Shown: positions 5,244 through 9,576 of the stretch, piece after piece | Layout of the letters: each line of letters starts with the position of its first letter | Numbering within the stretch: position 1 is the stretch's first letter | Assembly: GCA_023379355.1 (NCBI GenBank) | Contig: JAMCUD010000105.1 | Coordinates: 1 to 9,576 of the forward strand | From: Thermoplasmatota archaeon | GTDB lineage: Archaea > Thermoplasmatota > Thermoplasmata > Thermoplasmatales > Thermoplasmataceae | Reading direction: 5' to 3' | Length of the DNA: 9,576 nt | The notes under the pieces: model-generated | Told to the model about the DNA's origin: nothing | The model's input: the letters and a program-made list of their open reading frames with translations, nothing else | Database searches by the model: none | Program-made: the position numbers and the translations under genes

Positions 5244-5984
5244 ATGTCGGAATTAATTATAAAGGATCTCAGAGCCTCAGTCGCGGACAAGGAGATACTT
5301 AAAGGCGTAAACCTGACCGTCAAAGGCGGAGAAATTCATGCCCTTATGGGCCCAAACGGTGCAGGTAAAAGCACACTTGGAAATGTCCTGATGGGACATC
5401 CAAACTACACAATTACAGGGGGATCAATAAAGCTTGATGGAAAGGAACTGGTCAACAAGACTCCAGAAGAGAGAGCCAGATCTGGGCTTTTCCTTGCTTT
5501 CCAGAACCCGGTCTCAGTAACTGGCGTTAAGCTATCATCTTTCCTCAGAACAGCTTACAAGCAGCTTCATCCGGAAGAGAAGGTTCCACTGAGCGAATTC
5601 CAGGGCAGAATCAAGGATCATCTGAAAAAGGTTGGACTGGATGAGGAGTTTCTCTCAAGATCAGTAAATGATGGTTTCTCCGGAGGAGAGAGAAAGAGGG
5701 TGGAAATTCTTCAGATGGTCATTCTCAGGCCAAAAATAGTTATCCTTGATGAGATTGATTCTGGTCTGGATGTGGATGCACTGAAGCTGGTTGCAGACGA
5801 AATAAGAGATTATTACAGCCAGGACGTCGGTTTCCTCATAATAACTCACTATCAGAGAATTCTCAAGAACATAGATCCGGAATTTGTACACATACTTATG
5901 AACGGCAAAATAACAATGAACGGTGAAAAATCTCTGGCATTGAAAATAGAGGATGAAGGTTACGATTGGATAAGGAGTGAATGA
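5244..5984 (+). CDS. sufC: SufC, ATPase of the SufBCD Fe-S scaffold
   Basis: A 246-residue ABC-type ATPase that partners SufB and SufD in the cytosolic Fe-S assembly scaffold; it is not a transporter. Domain marks in order are Walker A GPNGAGKST (36-44), Q-loop Q87 in LAFQNP, ABC signature FSGGERKR (145-152), Walker B VILDEIDSGLD (166-176), and switch H202 in ITHYQR. The text around these, including MGHPNYTITGGSI, NGFSGGE-like VNDGFSGGE and DEIDSGLDVDALK, is characteristic of SufC. A longer frame starts at 5217, but that ATG is too close to the box A, and the SufC family begins with a short segment before the first strand, as here (MSELIIKDL). The gene is first in the operon. Its TGA overlaps the ATG of sufB in ATGA, which implies translational coupling. 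Confidence 0.96.
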   Translation: MSELIIKDLRASVADKEILKGVNLTVKGGEIHALMGPNGAGKSTLGNVLMGHPNYTITGGSIKLDGKELVNKTPEERARSGLFLAFQNPVSVTGVKLSSFLRTAYKQLHPEEKVPLSEFQGRIKDHLKKVGLDEEFLSRSVNDGFSGGERKRVEILQMVILRPKIVILDEIDSGLDVDALKLVADEIRDYYSQDVGFLIITHYQRILKNIDPEFVHILMNGKITMNGEKSLALKIEDEGYDWIRSE

Positions 5985-7435
5985 AAATGGAAGTAGAACT
6001 ATCAAAGGATGAACAGATTGAAAAATTGCTTGAAGACCTCAAATCTTCAAATGTAAAAAAAGAAGACTGGGAATTTCACGACGCTGACAGATCAATATAT
6101 TCAACAGGAATTGGTCTGAACAGACATGTTGTAGAGGAAATTTCCGAGATCAAGAAAGAACCGGACTGGATGAGAAGATTCAGGCTCAACGCCCTGGAAA
6201 TATTCTTTAAGAAACCTGTGCCCACATGGGGACCAGATCTCAGCGGTATAGACTGGGATAACACACATTACTACACGAGACCTGATGAAGTCAAAGCCAG
6301 GAACTGGGAAGACGTTCCAGACGACATAAAAAACACCTTCCAGAAACTTGGAGTTCCAGAGATGGAACAGAAATATCTTGCTGGGTCAGTGGCACAGTAC
6401 GATAGTGAAGGCGTTTACCATAACCTGAAGAAGGTATGGGAGGACAAGGGCGTTGTTTTCATGGACCTTGATTCAGCTCTGAAGCAGCACCCGGATCTTG
6501 TGAAAAACTATTTCTGCAAAGCTGTTCCTGCATCGGACAACAAGTTTGCAGCACTCAATGCAGCAGTGTGGAGTGGAGGATCATTCCTGTATGTTCCAAA
6601 GGGGGTACAGATCGACATGCCTCTTCAGACTTATTTCAGGATGAACGGAGAGGCTACAGGTCAGTTCGAACACACAATAGTTGTTGCCGATGAAGGATCA
6701 AAGGTGCATTACATAGAGGGATGCACGGCTCCCAGATATGACACGGATTCACTCCACAGTGCAATTGTTGAAATATATGTCCAGAAAAATGCACAGGCAA
6801 GATACACAAGTGTTCAGAACTGGTCAAAGAGTGTTTACAATATGCCAACTAAGAGGGCATGGGTTGAGGAGAATGCCCAGATGGAATGGGTAGGAGGTTC
6901 TCTCGGATCAAAGGTAACAATGCTGTATCCCTCATCTTATCTCAGGGGACCATATGCTTCAACACACAATCTCAACATCTCACTGGCAGGACCAGGAACG
7001 GTAAAGGATACTGGCGCAAAGGCTATTCACCTTGCACCACACACTTCATCCAGGATAGTGGCAAAGAGTATAAGCATAGAGGATGGAAAGGCCATATACA
7101 GGGGTCTTCTCAGAATGAACAAGGGCGCAATAAATTCAAAGAGTCATGTGCAGTGTGACGCTCTTCTCATAAATGATGAATCAACCTCTTTCACCTATCC
7201 CCACGACGAAATATACGAACCAACAGCAACATTCGGCCACGAGGCAACAGTAGGAAGGATTGGCACCGAAGAACTCACATACCTCAGGTCAAGAGGATTG
7301 AGCGAGGAAGAGGCCAGCTCAATGATCGTACTGGGTTTCATGGACGATGTAATGAAGGAAATACCCATGGAATTTGCGGTTGAGATGAACCGTCTGGTAA
7401 AACTTGAAATGAGCAAGATGGGCGCGGTAGGATGA
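5981..7435 (+). CDS. sufB: SufB, Fe-S cluster scaffold subunit
   Basis: A 484-residue SufB, close to the usual 465-495. The N-terminal helical region (about 1-130) leads into the beta-helix core, with diagnostic stretches FAALNAAVWSGGSFLYVPKG (189-208), FEHTIVVADEGS (229-240), HYIEGCTAP (243-251) and HLAPHTSSRIVAKS (350-363). The key assembly residues are present: C392 in SHVQCDALLI, matching E. coli C405 that receives persulfide sulfur, and E421 in HEATVGRIG. E421 lies 29 residues after C392, the same spacing as E. coli C405 to E434. C248 corresponds to the conserved EGC cysteine. The C-terminal ELTYLRSRGLSEEEA (431-445) contacts SufC. It begins within the sufC stop (ATGA); a second ATG at 5987 is possible. 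Gene order places it between its two partners. Confidence 0.96.
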   Translation: MKMEVELSKDEQIEKLLEDLKSSNVKKEDWEFHDADRSIYSTGIGLNRHVVEEISEIKKEPDWMRRFRLNALEIFFKKPVPTWGPDLSGIDWDNTHYYTRPDEVKARNWEDVPDDIKNTFQKLGVPEMEQKYLAGSVAQYDSEGVYHNLKKVWEDKGVVFMDLDSALKQHPDLVKNYFCKAVPASDNKFAALNAAVWSGGSFLYVPKGVQIDMPLQTYFRMNGEATGQFEHTIVVADEGSKVHYIEGCTAPRYDTDSLHSAIVEIYVQKNAQARYTSVQNWSKSVYNMPTKRAWVEENAQMEWVGGSLGSKVTMLYPSSYLRGPYASTHNLNISLAGPGTVKDTGAKAIHLAPHTSSRIVAKSISIEDGKAIYRGLLRMNKGAINSKSHVQCDALLINDESTSFTYPHDEIYEPTATFGHEATVGRIGTEELTYLRSRGLSEEEASSMIVLGFMDDVMKEIPMEFAVEMNRLVKLEMSKMGAVG

Positions 7436-7441
7436 TCTTTC

Positions 7442-8683
7442 ATGGAGACGTATCCGGAAACATTAAAGACAAGGCTCAATGACGAAGCTTTCGAGTTCAG
7501 GCGGGATTCATTTCTCGCATTTCTAAAGGCACCCATTAGAAGCTACAAGGAAAGCCCAACTGTAAGCGAGTATGTTGAAGTCACTGACAAAGATCTGGAA
7601 AGGATGCTGTACGGCGAATTCAGCGAGACCCCCAGGAACCCACGGTTCATTGTTGAAGCCAACATAAAGGTGATCAACGGGAAGGTGGAATCGGTTGAGA
7701 ATCTTCCAGAGGGCGTTGAAGTACTGGATCTGATCGAAGCTGCCAAAGATTCAGAAATTAGATCCAAGTTTCTTGACAACAGCCATCTTGGAGACGACAG
7801 GATGGAATTTCTCATCAATTCGGCATGGCAGAGAGGCCTCTTCGTGAAAGTTAAAAGTAACGTGAAAGCTGACATAACAGTTCACAATCTTTCAAACGGA
7901 ACGGATTCATATGCATACAAGACAGTAGTTTCATGCGGGGAGGAATCAAGACTCAACTTTACAGAGGTCAATGAGAGTCTAAGCGACGGCAATGCTGTAC
8001 AGGGGAAGAATATATACTTCTTCCAGGATGAATATTCAAAGGTGCAGTTCAACTATGTTCAGGACAAATCCCTATCTGTAACGGACCTCTCGTTTGTAAA
8101 GTCATACCAGTCGAGATACACAGAATTCCAGATATTTCACATAAACCACGGAGGGAACAGGGTCATATTCGGAAACGAATCACAGCAGATCGGGGACAGT
8201 TCAGATTACCGCGTCTACGGTGTCAGTTTTTCTGATATTAAGCAGAAAATAGATATTCGGGACAGCAGTTTTCAGGTGGGAAAATCTTCAACAGCAGACA
8301 TACATGTCAGGGGGGTTGTGAAAGGTTCAAGTTCCACAATACACAGGGGTAATATAGATCTGGAGTTTGAAGCTGTGAATGCCACCGGATTTTATGATTC
8401 AAAGATACTTCTGCTTTCGAAAGAGGGTTATGCCAATTCAAAACCTGGACTCATGATAAAGAACAGCAATACGAAATCCAAACATGGTTCATCAATCAGC
8501 AACGTAAATGAGGACGAGATAGTTTATTTAAGATCAAGGGGAATCGATGAGAACACAGCAAGATCCATGATCACAGAAGGCTTTGTTTCCTACGTGATTG
8601 AGAAATCAAACAGCGAGTTCATGAATAACAGAATAAAACAATACACAGAAGGCACAGTTCTTGATACAATGGGAACAAATTAA
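7442..8683 (+). CDS. sufD: SufD, Fe-S cluster scaffold subunit
   Basis: A 413-residue paralogue of SufB and its heterodimer partner on the SufC2 dimer. The N-terminal helical part is variable; the beta-helix region (about 130-350) ends in the shared DEIVYLRSRGIDENTARSMI (358-377), nearly repeating the SufB tail. H348 in KHGSSISNV sits at the position of E. coli SufD H360, which lies with SufB C405 at the nascent cluster site. The cysteine many SufD proteins have two residues before this histidine is absent here (TKSKHG), and the only cysteine is C165. The gene starts 6 bases after sufB; TAGGATGATC across the sufB stop is a plausible ribosome-binding site about 4 bases from the ATG. Being present as a separate gene from sufB, rather than a single SufB-like scaffold, indicates a full SufBCD complex. 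Confidence 0.93.
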   Translation: METYPETLKTRLNDEAFEFRRDSFLAFLKAPIRSYKESPTVSEYVEVTDKDLERMLYGEFSETPRNPRFIVEANIKVINGKVESVENLPEGVEVLDLIEAAKDSEIRSKFLDNSHLGDDRMEFLINSAWQRGLFVKVKSNVKADITVHNLSNGTDSYAYKTVVSCGEESRLNFTEVNESLSDGNAVQGKNIYFFQDEYSKVQFNYVQDKSLSVTDLSFVKSYQSRYTEFQIFHINHGGNRVIFGNESQQIGDSSDYRVYGVSFSDIKQKIDIRDSSFQVGKSSTADIHVRGVVKGSSSTIHRGNIDLEFEAVNATGFYDSKILLLSKEGYANSKPGLMIKNSNTKSKHGSSISNVNEDEIVYLRSRGIDENTARSMITEGFVSYVIEKSNSEFMNNRIKQYTEGTVLDTMGTN

Positions 8684-9576
8684 ACGGGATTTCCCTATTT
8701 TTCACTCAGAAAAAAACCGCAACCTGACATATCTGGACAGCGCCGCAACATCCCAGAAACCGAGAAGGGTTATTGACGCTGTAACCAATTTCTATGAGAA
8801 TTATTACAGCAATGTTCACAGAGGTATATACAGCCTAAGCGAGACCGCCACAGATATGTATGAAAAATCCAGGGAAAACCTTTCACGTTTCATAGGATCG
8901 GCATCTCCTGATCAGATAATATTCCTGAGAAATACCACTGAAGCTCTGAACCTTCTCTCCTATACTCTGGGAAGAAACTTATCCGCCGGAGACGAGATTC
9001 TCATTTCCATCATGGAACATCATTCAAATATAGTTCCATGGCAGTTTCTTGAAGAGAGAGGAATAAAGGTCGTCTATACCGATATAACAAGAGATGGCAG
9101 GCTGGATATGGAAGACTTCAGGAAAAAGATCAATCCCCATACCAAAATAGTTTCAATAACTCAGGTTTCAAATCTCCTGGGCACCATAAATCCTGTCAGG
9201 GAGATGGGGAAAATGGCACATGACAACGGAAGTCTATTCATAGTGGACGGAGCACAGAGTGTTCCACATATGAAAGTAAATGTTCAGGATATTGGGTGCG
9301 ATTTCTTTGTATTTTCAGGGCATAAGATGCTTGGGCCATCCGGCATAGGTGTCCTTTACGGGAAGAAAGAAATGCTGGATCAGATGCATCCATTTCTGGG
9401 AGGCGGGGAGATGATAAGGACCGTTTCAACTTCAGGTTCAACGTGGAACGACATTCCCCTTAAATTTGAGGCAGGGACACCCAATATAGAGGGTGCAATA
9501 GGGCTTTCGGCTGCCGTGGATTACCTCAGTGGACTGGGAATGGACACGGTCAGGAATCACGAGAAGGATCTCATTG
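8661..9576 (+). CDS. sufS: SufS-type cysteine desulfurase (partial, TTG start, cut by window edge)
   Basis: An open frame of 305 codons runs off the window end. It encodes a class-II (SufS/CsdA) PLP-dependent cysteine desulfurase, the sulfur donor to SufB. Motifs are YLDSAATSQKP (24-34), NVHRGIYSLSETAT (51-64), MEHHSNIVPWQ (118-128) with PLP-stacking H120, VDGAQS (195-200) with D196 and Q199, and SGHKMLGPSGIGVLYG (219-234) with Schiff-base lysine K222. The catalytic cysteine near residue 360 lies beyond the window. No ATG occurs before the conserved core. The TTG at 8661 gives IQWEQIKRDFPIF, which aligns with family N-termini, has a weak AAGG about 8 bases upstream, and overlaps the sufD end by 23 bases. 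The first in-frame ATG (8856) would remove the conserved start, so TTG is preferred. A frame disruption was looked for and none was seen. Confidence 0.92.
   Translation, partial: MIQWEQIKRDFPIFHSEKNRNLTYLDSAATSQKPRRVIDAVTNFYENYYSNVHRGIYSLSETATDMYEKSRENLSRFIGSASPDQIIFLRNTTEALNLLSYTLGRNLSAGDEILISIMEHHSNIVPWQFLEERGIKVVYTDITRDGRLDMEDFRKKINPHTKIVSITQVSNLLGTINPVREMGKMAHDNGSLFIVDGAQSVPHMKVNVQDIGCDFFVFSGHKMLGPSGIGVLYGKKEMLDQMHPFLGGGEMIRTVSTSGSTWNDIPLKFEAGTPNIEGAIGLSAAVDYLSGLGMDTVRNHEKDLI

Noticed and set aside
5143..5244. Upstream 34-residue extension of sufR (ATG at 5244)
   Set aside because: It covers the divergent promoter and dyad, and lies upstream of the predicted sufR transcript start; its sequence is not SufR-like.
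5661..6005. Minus-strand frame opposite the sufC 3' half
   Set aside because: Antisense of the ABC signature and Walker B coding region; hydrophobic and aromatic-rich by strand complementarity, not a recognisable protein.
6886..7158. Second plus-strand frame within sufB
   Set aside because: Overlaps the most conserved part of SufB in another frame and has no ribosome-binding site or family motif.
1..9576. Mobile elements, CRISPR arrays, tRNA or rRNA genes
   Set aside because: No spaced direct repeats, transposase motifs, terminal inverted repeats, or tRNA-like T-loop sequences were seen in any intergenic gap, all of which are short.

Overview
The window looks like a piece of a Thermoplasmata (Thermoplasmatales-like) archaeal chromosome. 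The reasons are a moderate G+C by eye, heavy use of AGA/AGG for arginine and ATA for isoleucine, and archaeal TATA-like box A elements 25-35 bases before several starts. Some of these starts appear leaderless. The gene content also fits: an SDR-type L-threonine dehydrogenase like the Thermoplasma enzyme, and a SUF iron-sulfur operon with a SufR-type regulator. The lineage is an inference from gene content; no 16S or other marker gene is present.

Layout, left to right. Bases 1-110 hold no supported gene, only a perfect hairpin just past the end of sfsA. sfsA (111-800, minus) diverges from a two-gene plus-strand unit. That unit is a DsrE-like sulfur-relay-type protein (891-1235) and an unrecognised, cysteine-free 194-residue protein (1248-1832) that reads like a radical-SAM fold with its cluster motif lost. 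Convergent to these is kbl (1886-3067, minus), glycine C-acetyltransferase. A 47-residue cysteine-rich mini-protein (3296-3439, plus) sits between kbl and tdh (3530-4471, plus). Kbl and Tdh together convert L-threonine to glycine and acetyl-CoA. tdh runs tail to tail into sufR (4468-5142, minus), and the two stop codons share one CTAG.

The right half is a compact iron-sulfur cluster assembly locus. sufR diverges from sufC-sufB-sufD-sufS (5244 to beyond the window end), and these genes are overlapping or nearly so. The 101-base sufR/sufC intergenic region holds two opposed box A elements. It also holds a 26-base dyad (10-base arms, one mismatch, 6-base spacer) lying on the sufC box A. This is the expected position for a SufR operator that represses the suf genes when SufR carries its Fe-S cluster. 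sufS appears to start at a TTG inside the end of sufD and is cut off by the window edge, before its catalytic cysteine.

No mobile element, CRISPR array, rRNA or tRNA was seen. No stretch longer than 300 bases lacks a gene. The points most worth a second look are the SufR-type operator in an archaeal promoter, the cysteine-free radical-SAM-like protein paired with DsrE, the cysteine-rich mini-protein, and the TTG start of sufS.
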